Shown piece after piece: positions 24,150 through 33,580 of a stretch of 64,000 nucleotides of DNA; position 1 is the stretch's first letter; each line of letters begins with the position of its first letter. The stretch is taken from NCBI GenBank assembly GCA_038380435.1, contig JAWZYU010000007.1, forward strand, positions 23,415,001 through 23,479,000, given 5' to 3'. Source of the DNA: Ryuthela nishihirai. Lineage: Eukaryota > Arthropoda > Arachnida > Araneae > Heptathelidae. Both the position numbers and the translations under genes were made by a program. The notes beneath the pieces are model-generated. The model had not been told where the DNA came from. It saw nothing but the letters and a program-made list of their open reading frames with translations, and ran no database searches.

Positions 24150-25760
24150 TTGTTTGTTGCTAGTTTTTGGGGTATTTTATATTTCGCTGCTTGTTGATCA
24201 AGTAGAAGCTTCCATAGCACGGGGGTTGATATACTTCGTCATTGCAGCATTGATCTCTATTTTGGTATAAATTGTTCCACTATGTTTAGCTGATAATTTG
24301 TTAGTGGTGCTATGATAATTTTGGCTTTATCAAAGTCAGGTGTTTGTTCTCTATTGTATATGGAATGGGCTAAAGCAGTACTTTGTTTTCCCGTTCTTAT
24401 ATCTCTCATGTGTTCTTTTGCTGTTCATTTTGTCTTGCCGAAATAGAGTTTATTTTGTTCTGCATTATTGGTCTTCATTGGAATTTTGTAAATACCATCT
24501 ATTTCAACTTTTGGATCTCTGTCGGTTTTAATTTGCCTTAGGATGGTATTGCTGCTGGCGACAGGTACTTTATATCCATATGGCTTCATTATACTTCGCA
24601 TAGTATTAGTCAGCCATGGTATGTTGGGAATGTTTTTGGTGTATTTGCTTTCTTTTTTATCTCTGTTTTGTACTGGGGTAGGTTGGATGGGTTTATTTAC
24701 TGTTCTTGTAGTTTATTTTTTCTATATTATTTATCAGCATCTTAGGATAACCTGCATTGAGAGCCATTGCATAAATATTTCTTTTTTCTTTTTATAGAGT
24801 CTGTTGGTGGTGGCGTATTTTTTTATTTTGTAAGAAAGCTGTTTTTATGGTTTGCTTTTTGTGATTCATATGCTGGCTTGAGTTGTATAGTATTAATACC
24901 GGAGTTGCAGTAGGTTTGTGATAGACCACTATATCAAATTTATGCTTCCGGCGATGTATTAGCATGTCCAGGAATGGTAGTTTTTGCTCCTTCTCATTTT
25001 CTGTGGTAAATTTTATTGTTGGGTAGATCTGGTTTAGGTCCCTTTAAACTCTAACAGTAAATGTTAATTTAAAAACTTAAAGAAAGAGCAAATAAAGAAA
25101 ATGGTGCATAGCAAAACATCAGTCCTCGGACATTTATTAGCAAATATTAAAAAACAGAAAAGCCAATCACGCAACCGGACTATCTATGAAAAAAGTGAAT
25201 GTGTAATACACGTGAATCAAAGAACCGTAAAGTGCTGTGATAAACCTGGGGGGGGGGGGAACTGTAAACAACTCGCAACTTCGCATTTGGAAACAACTCT
25301 GCTTTGAAGAACTGGATTTTGGCAAGTGGGTAAGACACAGTTCTTCAAATCGTTTTTCTCCTTATGAATGAGGAATATGCCATCGACATATCATCCTCAA
25401 TATTTGATATTATACAGTGAGTTAGAGAGGGTTTTTTCCTCGATGTGCCTAACAGCAATATCTGCCAAAGGTGTTGATAGGGGAGCTCATTGGTACACCA
25501 TATTTTTGTATATATATATATATATTTTTTTTTGTTCATTTGGAAAAATTATTTGATGTTACGTAATGGAGCGCTTTTATTACTCCATATGTTTCAGAGT
25601 TTGGACCTCCATTGTAAATTTCAATCCTGTTTTGCATGAGCTTGATAACTTCGTTGACTGGCGTGTTTGGAAATAAAGCTACAACATCTAGCGACTATTC
25701 TGTAATTTGGTTGTGTTTTCATATTTTTTATATGTTGTAGCACGTCTTCAGCCAAATTGA
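24150..25760 (-). pseudogene. Penelope-like RT and GIY-YIG pseudogene
   Basis: Reading the minus strand from 25760 gives LAEDVLQHIKNMKTQPNYRI, a worn form of the SLDVVALF motif, the PMSSPI box, and RYVDGIFLI at about 25395-25371, after which a terminal-repeat copy (25343-25025) interrupts. The frame then continues with PTIKFT and KLPFLDMLIHRRKHKFDIVV, then a typical KPT motif, and ends with GIY-YIG motifs near 24500-24430. Frameshifts and stops are present. In active members RT makes the DNA copy and the GIY-YIG nuclease nicks the target. Confidence 0.8.
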
Positions 25761-26088
25761 TGGCATATTCTCGCTTCAAAGTATAAACAACAAACAAACG
25801 ACAGCCCCACCCCACACAAAACAATGAAACTTTCCCAAACAGCATCAACATGGCAGAAGAAATACACATGCATGCGCGGTGCGCACCCATGCAATACAGT
25901 CGCCTACAACTGTCAACAACCAGTGTTCATGACGATGACCACACAGATAGTTGAATATTAATACGCAATATACACACAGATAGTTCCACACAGATAGTTG
26001 ATAGTTGAATTTTGATAGTTTTTACAATATTCACAAGCACGCTTGTGAATATTGTATAAAAACAGTTAAGAAGAGCTACTGTGAACGC

Positions 26089-26276
26089 CAAAAAAAAAAC
26101 CCTCAAGCAGCTGCTTGCCACAGAGGTCTGACAGGAGGCCATAGTAAAAGGTCTGAGATGGCAGGACCTCAGCAGAAAAATGAGACACGCATCACATCCA
26201 TGCCTTACCTGGAGCTTGAACCCAGGTCCCTTAGATCAGTAGCCAAGAGTGCTAACCACTCGGCCACAGGACGGCT
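26089..26276 (-). mobile_element. SINE-B copy inside the Penelope terminal repeat
   Basis: The copy is in reverse orientation, from CCCTCAAGCAGCTGCTTGCC at the left to the tRNA-like head CTAACCACTCGGCCACAGG at the right. The flanks GAACGCC and GAACTCC may be a short worn target duplication; the terminal repeat continues across it (GCTACTGTGAAC ... TCCAACAGTAAAC). Confidence 0.88.
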
Positions 26277-26561
26277 AGAACTCCAACAGTAAACGTTAAT
26301 TTAAAAACTTAAAACAACAGTAAATAAAGAAAAAACTGCACAGTGCGTAGCAAAACATCGTAGTCCTCGGACATTTATTAGCAAATAATAAAAAACGGAA
26401 ACGCCAATCACGCAACCAGACTATTTATGAAAAAAGTGAATGTATAATATACATGAATCAAAGAACTAAAAAGTGCTATGATAAACCTGGAAAAAAAAAA
26501 CGTAAACTCGCAACTTCGCATTTGGAAACAACTCTGCTTTGAAGAACTGGATTTTGGCAAG

Positions 26562-26732
26562 TGGTTAGTGCCCTTGGCTACTGACTGGTTTCGAGCCCCA
26601 GGTAAGGCATGGATGTATGTGTCGTTTTTCTGCTGAGGTCCTGCCATCCTCTCAGACCCTCTACTCCTGTCAGACCACTAGACTCCTGTCAGACCTCTGT
26701 GGCAAGCAGCTGCTTGAGGGGTATTTATTATT
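26562..26732 (+). mobile_element. SINE-B copy joined directly to the Penelope terminal repeat
   Basis: The forward copy lacks its first bases: the terminal repeat ends TTTTGGCAAGTGGTTAG, where SINE-B would read GGCCGAGTGGTTAG. The junction therefore lies in shared sequence. The body and TGCTTGAGGGGTATTTATT tail are present. Confidence 0.88.
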
Positions 26733-26887
26733 TATGTAACAAATGCAGGGATATATCTTTAAACTGCCCTACAGCTTTAATAATGCATTAGCGCAAAACT
26801 TGCCTAAATATTAGTAAGATACATTTTCATACAATTTTCTCAATTGTATTATGCATCAGACAATTCAACAAAATTTCTGCTTAATGC

Positions 26888-27220
26888 TAGGGTAACCAGA
26901 CATCAGTGAATGAAAAGTTCTGTCCACAATAGTGTCCTCAGAATTTGGTTTTAGATATTTTTTAAAAATATTAAATTAACTGTACAGCATGAGCAGATCT
27001 TTTACTAATAGAATAGCAGTGGCAACATGGTTATAAAAAAATTTCGATTGGTATGTAGATGAATGGAAAATTAAGGTTAGATTCTATAATGTAAGCTGTC
27101 AATTACAAGCTGTCAAACTTGGGTGGCCAGACAACTCTGGAAAACAGGAACATATGGTCAATACTTCAAACTGAATATTCAAAGGTCCCTTGATCTTTTC
27201 CTTTAAATCTGGTCACCCTA
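26888..27220. mobile_element. hAT-type MITE (family 2)
   Basis: Starts TAGGGTAACCAGAC and ends TCTGGTCACCCTA. The flanks CTTAATGC (26880-26887) and CCTAATGC (27221-27228) are an 8-bp target duplication with one mismatch. It is 333 bp and non-coding. The element at 45471 has matching ends. Confidence 0.92.
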
Positions 27221-27254
27221 CCTAATGCTCCAATGTATAAATATTCATAAATTA

Positions 27255-27640
27255 TTGTTGGGTTGTTTTACCTCTGAGCAGTACTTTTTGCACACAATGG
27301 GCTAAAAGGCTGGGTCAAAAGAACTCTGAGGGCTCAGAGCAGGTTGAGAGGAGGGGAACCACTGGACAGCTGTTAAGAGACAGATGATAGTTACCCATCA
27401 AGGCCATCCAGCATGTTCTTTAATGTGCAAAGGGTATGACTCTACCGCACATGAGGCCACAGCTTAAATTACATCCAACAGATGGCAGCCTTTCCAAGCC
27501 CATCAGTATCTCCTACTGATGGAGAGCAGAGTGGGGGTTTTGTGGAGATAAATCTCAACACTTTGCCCAGGTGGAACTCGAACCTGGGAACTGCAGATTA
27601 TGAGCCTGGTGCATTACCAATTGTTCTGTTAATTATATCA
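27255..27640 (-). mobile_element. SINE-A, near full length
   Basis: The reverse copy begins GGGTTGTTTTACCTCTGAGC and its tRNA-like head lies at 27575-27635 (GAACTCGAACCTGGGAACTG). It is moderately diverged. The right border is worn, and no certain target duplication was seen. Confidence 0.88.
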
Positions 27641-28047
27641 TGGTATCATTATAGTAAATATCATATTAATAATATATATCCAAGATCATCACCCCCTAAT
27701 GAAATGAGAACAATGAAGACAAAGTTGGTAAATCTATGCAAAAGTTCTTGCCAAGGAAAAAGGTATGATAAATTTAACCTTTTTAGTGTGTGTATTTGTG
27801 ATTGTATGAAATTAGTGTTACACTGTTTCTCTTGCCAATATTTACTGTCATCTTTCCACAATCCAATACATAAAATTTTAGAGCTAATAACTTTAGTCAA
27901 ATGACTAGTTACAGTACAAGAATAAGTGAATGCAACATAGCAGAATACTCTTAAATATTTGAAATAGACAATAATAAGAATTTCACAGTTTCACTAATTT
28001 TGCATTGAGATCTCTTAATAGTCAAAATAGAGGCACTATTGTATAGT

Positions 28048-28327
28048 TGGGTTGTTTTACCTCTGAGCGGCACTTTTTTGCACACCATGGGCTAAATGGC
28101 CAGGTCACATGGACCCCGAAGGCTCAGAGAAGGTTGGGGGAGGGGACCCACTGGAACAGCTGTTGGGAGACAGATGGTAGCCTCCCGTCAAGGCCATCCA
28201 GCGTGTTCTTTAACGTGCACAGGGTATGGCTCTCCCGCACACGGGGCCACGGCTTAACGTCCCATCCGACGGACGGCAGCCTTTCCAAGCCCAGCGGTGT
28301 CCCCTACTGACCGTGGGCAGGGCGGGG
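28048..28327 (-). mobile_element. SINE-A, 5'-truncated, with 13-bp target duplication
   Basis: The 280-bp copy lacks the tRNA-like head and is flanked by identical ACTATTGTATAGT (28035-28047, 28328-28340). The sequence is very close to the full copy at 38597. The 5' border is at the GGGCAGGGCGGGG block, the same place as in the copy at 43462. Confidence 0.96.
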
Positions 28328-28340
28328 ACTATTGTATAGT

Positions 28341-29087
28341 GATTAACTGTTAAGAACAATAGTCTACTCTTCATCAATCATGATTGAATGTAAAAACAGA
28401 ATAAATAAATAATGTGAGATATCTAAAATTTGATTAAACTTATTTTCTTCCCACCAGAAAAAAACAGACAACATTAATGAAAAAACAAATGTGAACCTTA
28501 AATATCATAAACAGTTACATACTAGAAACATGAATACTGAAAGCATGTATAGAATTTTAATAAATTCTGGTATATCAGTAAAAATAATCTTGTGTCATTT
28601 TGTTGATTTTCACTCAACTATGGCCTCCATATGAGTGAATGGTTTTACTTCTTAAGTTGCAGTCTGAATGAAGTCTGAATAAAGTTTTGCAATCACTCCA
28701 CTGCATGCCCATCATATTTAGCAGTCATATAAACATTAGCTTGATCATTGTCATCCTCTTTCTTTCCAGAATGTTCTCCATTTTCAAGATATTATTTCTG
28801 CAGCCATATCATCATCACCCAAACAAAATATCCAATCATTTCATCTTCAAACAACTTGCCATTCTTCTTCTGTGATCATCTGTGATTCTACTTATTCTTG
28901 TCCACAACAAACAATTCTGCTTTCTTAAAGTAGCTGGCTTTTATTTTGTCTGTAGTACGTAAATATTTGTTCTTTTAGAAAAAAAATTTTTTGAGTTAAC
29001 AAAGAATTGGATACATTCACATTAGAAAAAAATTTGCATTACATTATACAAGACCTTCACAAATAATAAGATACCTATCAAATTATT
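28341..29087. other. AT-rich sequence; contains a copy of a longer repeat
   Basis: At about 28770-28920 (TTTCAAGATATTATTTCTGC, then ATCATCTTCAAACAA) a stretch of about 150 bp matches 29815-29950 directly. It is non-coding as far as can be seen. Confidence 0.55.
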
Positions 29088-29420
29088 GGGTTGTTTTACC
29101 TCTGAATGACAATTTTTTGCAAAGCACAAAATGTCCAAATCACAAGGACCCTGTAGTGCTCAAGGCTGGAGAAGGGGACAGATAGGAGTCTCCAGTCAGT
29201 TACATCCAGTGTGTTCTCAAACATATACAGGATATGGCTCTTCTTTACATGGAATCATGGCTTAGCATCCTGTCTAATGGGTGGTAGTCTTTTCAAGTCC
29301 ATCAGTATACCCTTTCACTGAAAGCAGAATGAAAGTCAGCAGAGAAAATCTCAATGCATGCACTGTTGGGACTCTAACATTATAAGCTTAGTACATTAAC
29401 AATTGAGCCAACCCCTGTCC
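29088..29420 (-). mobile_element. SINE-A relic
   Basis: A strongly diverged reverse copy, recognised by GGGTTGTTTTACCTCTGAAT, ATCCAGTGTGTTCTCAAAC, and a worn head near 29370-29415. Confidence 0.75.
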
Positions 29421-29559
29421 AATGACCATTCGAGAGTTGACTATATCAGGAAACTTGGGTTTAACCTGCATAAGGAAATTTACTGAATTATGGAATAACT
29501 TTAAATTTTGCTAGAACAGCTAAATGAAATATTTTATGTATTAGGAATAGGTGGGAATT

Positions 29560-29655
29560 TATGTCGAATCCATTCAGTGGATTGTTTAATGTGTGCAGAG
29601 AATGGTGGCCCTGAATGCCATTGCCACAATCTAATGGACAGAGATTTAGACAAAA
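29560..29655 (-). repeat. Short SINE-A fragment
   Basis: CCATTCAGTGGATTGTTTAA followed by TGTGTGCAGAGAATGGTGG and a CATTGCCACAATCTAATGG block line up with the SINE-A body (CCAGCGTGTTCTTTAACGTG and onward). It accounts for most of an otherwise Cys-containing short open frame at 29508-29768. Confidence 0.6.
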
Positions 29656-29794
29656 CCATCATTGTCTCCTATCTCAATGGTAATATTATGCAGGCAAGCA
29701 GAGGACAGTATGGATTTATTTTAAAAAAATTACCTGATCGATGTACAGTAAATAGCCAGGACTGTTAAGATTCAACAAAGCTCTCTCTTGTTGC

Positions 29795-30062
29795 AAACTA
29801 ATTAGAACTCTCTATTTTCAAGAGATTGTTTCTGCAGACCATATCATTATCAACTCAAACAAAATACCCAATCAAATCATCTTCAAACAATCTGCTATTT
29901 TTCTTTTGTGACCACTTCTTATTCTTCTGATTCTTGCCCACAAAAGAAAATTCTCGAATAGCAACTGTTTGAAAATAATGTGATTGGCTATTTTGCTTGA
30001 GCTGATGATAATATGATAAGTAATCTTTTGGAAATTAAGAGTGCTAAGTAGTTTGCAACAGA
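29795..30062. repeat. Foldback element, arms about 95 bp
   Basis: The left arm (from GCAAACTAATTAGAACTCTC) pairs with the right arm ending TAGTTTGCAAC near 30060, with many matches, including CAAAATACCCAATCA against its complement GATTGGCTATTTTG. It is a palindromic element related to the repeat at 28770-28920. Confidence 0.7.
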
Positions 30063-30774
30063 GGCATCCATTTCTCAAGCAAATTTCTGCTTTTAAACAA
30101 ACTCTTTCTCCCTCAAAAGAAACTGTAACATCCAAGGCCAAAATTGTATTAGTTTATATTTTACAGTATCACTTCGAATTATCTGCTCTCATTTGTAGTC
30201 TAATTCAACAGTGGGAGTTCAGTTTGGTTCTCAGATATGTTGTTCACAAATTGGATTCATATGTCTAAGATTTTGGGTTTCATCCCAACAGTGGATTATT
30301 ACTACATTTGCTATATTTTACAATTTCAACAATTAAAACTATATGAGAAATCTTAAATATTGGTACATGAAGAGAAGGTTGAATTTCATATTACTGAATT
30401 CCATGGTTTTAATTCACTGTGAAATCTTATTTGTACATATCCCTTTCTGCATGTAGATTTGTTTTAACAGAACATCTATAAAATAAGAGTAACCCAAATC
30501 TGCATTTTAATTACCTATTAAAATGATTTAAAAACATCAAATCACATCAAATGCTAAACTAAGAGTTATGTTTCCCTTGAAAGTTGAATATAAGTGACGA
30601 GAAATTTCTTTGAACTAGTCAATGTATCTTCATAACATACCATCATCATGACATCATTACGACATCATCATGACATGTTCCTAGAGGTTGTAAGCAGCCG
30701 GGGGCAATGCCTACATGAGGCAGAAAATTGTGTACTGTAGGTAGGGAGTTGTTAATATCAATAAGAGATGATCT
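30063..30774. other. AT-rich sequence, nothing recognised
   Basis: At 30640-30680 an irregular CATCATGACAT repeat occurs. Nothing else could be supported. Confidence 0.4.
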
Positions 30775-30781
30775 TGCTTGG

Positions 30782-30870
30782 TGGCCGGTAGCTCAGTGGT
30801 CAGAGCACCTGACATGTTATCAGGAGGATGTGGGTTCGTATCCCACCCAGCTCAAACAATTTTTCCTCTG
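30782..30870 (+). repeat. tRNA-like sequence, not an intact tRNA gene
   Basis: It has a D-arm-like GTAGCTCAGTGGTCAGAGC, an anticodon-stem-like CCTGA/TCAGG around loop CATGTTA, and a perfect T-arm GTGGGTTCGTATCCCAC. The acceptor arms (GGCCGGT and CCAGCTC) do not pair and position 33 is not T. It is best read as a tRNA-derived SINE head related to 16921-17170. Confidence 0.6.
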
Positions 30871-31315
30871 TAATGTTTCATATCGACATTAAACTAAGAG
30901 TGATGTGTCCCTTGAAAGGTGAATATAAGCGTTGACAAATTTCTTTGAAATATTGTGACTTTCTACATCTGTAAACGATCTGTTGTGTTGGAACATGCCA
31001 CACACTCTTAAAATAGATTTCAAATAAAGGAATCATACAAAAAGCATTTATTATGCTATGCTCATTCATGTTTACTACTTAAAGCTGACTTATGCTGTTT
31101 TGCTTGAAAGGAAAAACATGCCTCATAAACAGAGGCATATTTTTTTTTCATTTGCCAGAAGATAACAAAGGTCACCAAAGGCTTCCTAAGCATGACGTGA
31201 TGGATTTGCACAACCACCACCAGAGGAATGAAAAACACTACATATGTACATTACAAGAAACAGCACACCACGATTTGCACATGTGTGGCATACAGTGAAA
31301 TGGTTAAAATATCCA

Positions 31316-31790
31316 CCAAAATATAGATTAGTCCCTTTGTTTATTTCACTATAATTCGTTTCATCTGTACAATGTTAAACAGCGCTTTGAAGAATGGTGT
31401 AATGTAGGGATTTTCAACGTGGGGTGCGCAGTAAAAATTTTTGGGGTATGCCGTGAGAGCTCAAAAGTCACTAGATCTAGTAACAAAGTCAGTGTTTTAT
31501 TTTATTCCCATTGTTATACTATAACTATAATTTTATCTATCTATACAAGGGGTATGCCAGTTACATACACATTTCTAGGGGGTTGTGAAGCATAAAAGGT
31601 TGAGAACCACTGGTGTAGTGGATGGCAGAATTAGGCAAAATAACTTTCATATGTTTATACTTATTTCATACTTTTTTTAATTTCTTTTCATTTTGCTTAC
31701 TTATTCTACCATCCACTACACCATTCTTCAAAGCACTGTTTAACATCATATAAATGAAATAAACAAAGGGATTAATATATATTTTGATTC
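31316..31790. repeat. Foldback element hosting a hAT-type MITE
   Basis: The left arm (GATTAGTCCCTTTGTTTATT ... GCGCTTTGAAGAATGGTGTA ... GTGGATGGCAGAA) and the right arm at about 31705-31790 (CTACCATCCACTACACCATT, CTTCAAAGCACTGTTTAACA) are complements. The 31405-31612 MITE splits the left arm and has no partner in the right arm. Confidence 0.85.
31405..31612. mobile_element. hAT-type MITE (family 1, copy 2)
   Basis: Starts TAGGGATTTTCAACGTGGGG and ends GGTTGAGAACCACTG. The flanks GTGTAATG (31397-31404) and GTGTAGTG (31613-31620) are an 8-bp target duplication with one mismatch. It is 208 bp and shares its interior with the copy at 12722. Confidence 0.93.
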
Positions 31791-31877
31791 ACATTATCAT
31801 TGAGATCTATCTGTATTATATAAAATATCCAATTTATGCTTGAGAACATTGTAACTCAAAGATGTCCAGACATTGTA

Positions 31878-32167
31878 GCAAAAATCCCTGCCCTTCCCAC
31901 GGTCAGTAGGGGACACCGATGGGCTTGGAAAGCCGCCGTCCGTCGGATGGGACGTTAAGCAATGGCCTGTGTGCAGGAGAGTTATACCCTGTGTGCATTA
32001 AAGAACATGCTGGATGACCTTGATGGGAGGCTACCATCTGTCTCCCAACAGATGTTCCAGTGGGTTCCCTCCCCCAACCTTCTCTGAGCCTTCGGGGTCC
32101 ATGTGACCTGGCCATTTAGCCCATAGTGTGCAAAAAAAGTGCTGCTCAGAGGTAAAACAACCCAATT
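31878..32167 (+). mobile_element. SINE-A, 5'-truncated, with 11-bp target duplication
   Basis: The forward copy starts GCAAAAATCCCTGCCC, just after where the tRNA-like head would end, and finishes GGTAAAACAACCCAATT. It is flanked by CAGACATTGTA at 31867-31877 and 32168-32178. Confidence 0.93.
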
Positions 32168-32442
32168 CAGACATTGTATAAAGTATTTCCTAACCATGTC
32201 ATTTTTACATAAATCTAAACTCAGCCAAGTCTGCATGATCATCCAATTATTTCTTAGTAGATTTCTCCAGGGATATCTGGAAAAAAAGGAAGGAATTTCT
32301 TGAATATATTTGATTCATTCAGGCATAAAGAATAGCATAGAAAATTACATTTACTTGATATAAATTGAGACTTCACACAGTTTTCTTAAATTTGGCATTC
32401 AATCTTAAAATACACAGAACATAATGCTTCACTCTTTGAACA

Positions 32443-32822
32443 GGGTGGAGGTTGGCTCAGTTGGTAGCACACCAGGCTCACAATCTGCAATTCCAAGGTT
32501 CAAATCCTAGCTGTGCCAACATTCATATTTATCAATTAGCCTCCATCCTGCCTTTAGTGAGAAAGAGTATGGCAATGGGCTTGGAAAGGCTACCATCTGC
32601 TGGATGGGATGTTATGGTGTGACCCTGTGTTCAGGACAACCATACCCTGTGCACATTAAAGAATACGCTGGATTATGGGAGGATACTATCTGCCACCTAA
32701 TGGCAGTTCAGTGGCATTAACTTTCCTTCCCCTCAACTTTCTCTAAGCCCTTGGGGTTCTTGCGACTTAGCCATTTAGCCCATTGTGTGAAAAGAGTACT
32801 GCTGAAAGGTAATAAAACCCTG
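32443..32822 (+). mobile_element. SINE-A, full length, older
   Basis: The forward copy has the head GGTGGAGGTTGGCTCAGTTG, B box AGGTTCAAATCC, the body, and the end AGGTAATAAAACCCTG. Moderate divergence from the young copies. Confidence 0.88.
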
Positions 32823-33406
32823 TTTGACAATGAAATTTGATTTTATGAAACTCCAACCTTTTCTTCATTCATAAACGTTTATATTATTAATACTGTTCTC
32901 TGTGCTGTTTACAATCAAGCCTCTTTGGACTGTTCACATTATTTGAACATCCTTAGGAAGGAGAAAATTCTCTTCATCTCAATGACCTAAGAGTCAGAAA
33001 GGTATTGGGCACTCTCTGAAATATTTTGTTAATACTTTCAGCTCTTTCAATAACTTATTTATATCAATATCTTTGAGCTGTTTATTTTTTTAAGTTGAAT
33101 CTTGATGGCAATGGTTATAGATGTATCTGTATCTTGAAGTGCACCTTCTAAATAGATAAAGTTGCATTATTGGGAGAGAATTTTTTGCAGAAATTGTTCA
33201 AAAAGAGCTCCTTAATATAAACCGTAGAAAGATTTTTAACTAATGTAGATAATGGTTTCTCTTTAATTAATGTTTTATATTGTTACAATTTAAATTTTAA
33301 TTTGTTGTAATAAAAATCAAATTGTGAATTTTTAAATATTCTTCAGCTTTTGTTAAAAAAACATACTTTTGTTTTTATTAAAATCTAAAAAAAAATTTTC
33401 TTTCAG
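32823..33406. other. Intron upstream of the first channel exon, nothing recognised
   Basis: AT-rich sequence ending in the polypyrimidine tract and cag of exon 1. No further exon was found. Confidence 0.5.
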
Positions 33407-33580
33407 TTCTTTACTGCAACATTTGCAATAGAATGTGGCCTGAAACTAGTAGCAATGAGTCCAAAATTTTACTTTCAAGATGGGTGGAACATCTTCGATT
33501 TTTTTATAGTAGCTCTGTCACTATTAGAATTAAGCTTGGAAAATGTTTCGGGGTTGTCAGTATTAAGATCTTTCAGGCTG
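33407..33580 (+). CDS. para: Sodium channel exon 1 in window: domain II S2, S3, start of S4
   Basis: This 58-codon exon, phase 0 at both ends, sits between a polypyrimidine tract ending in ttctttcag and the donor gtgagt. It reads [18 protein letters not shown] (S2 with its acidic residue), then [17 protein letters not shown] (S3 with the conserved Asp), then [10 protein letters not shown], the first half of the S4 voltage sensor with Arg at three-residue spacing. The split inside S4 after the Leu of SFRL matches the residue that opens the next exon (LRVFKL). No exon for domain II S1 was found upstream in the window. Confidence 0.95.

Larger units (their letters stand above)
23465..26820 (-). 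mobile_element. Penelope-like retroelement with inverted terminal repeats, rearranged
   Basis: The minus strand encodes RT pieces at 25690-25344 (NYRIV..., then GVPMSSPI and RYVDGIFLI), more RT at about 25020-24830 (YPTIKFTTENEKEQKLPFLD and on), and a GIY-YIG nuclease start at 24500-24430 (GIYKIP ... LYFGKTK). The order RT then GIY-YIG is that of Penelope-like elements. A terminal-repeat sequence (TCCTCGGACATTTATTAG, CATTTGGAAACAACTCTG) occurs three times: reversed at about 23565-23885, forward at 25025-25343 (inside the RT), and forward at 26283-26570. A longer repeat covering 23945-24145 is inverted at 25755-25945. An outermost inverted pair is 23468-23548 and 26742-26817. The catalytic YVDD is changed to YVDG. 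It is inactive. Confidence 0.85.

Noticed and set aside
23465..26820. Hammerhead ribozyme in the Penelope terminal repeats
   Set aside because: I looked for the CTGATGA and GAAA core in both orientations and did not see it by eye; a structure search would be needed to be sure.
28047..28310. Recurring protein-like frame of 87 codons as a conserved gene family
   Set aside because: It is the antisense of the SINE-A body, bounded by target duplications.
29508..29768. Open frame of 86 codons with several Cys, like a small secreted protein
   Set aside because: Its centre aligns with the SINE-A body, no signal peptide is convincing, and no splice sites or family match were seen.
30782..30870. Candidate tRNA gene with a perfect T-arm
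   Set aside because: The acceptor stem does not pair, the base before the anticodon is not T, and a related degraded copy lies at 16921-17170.
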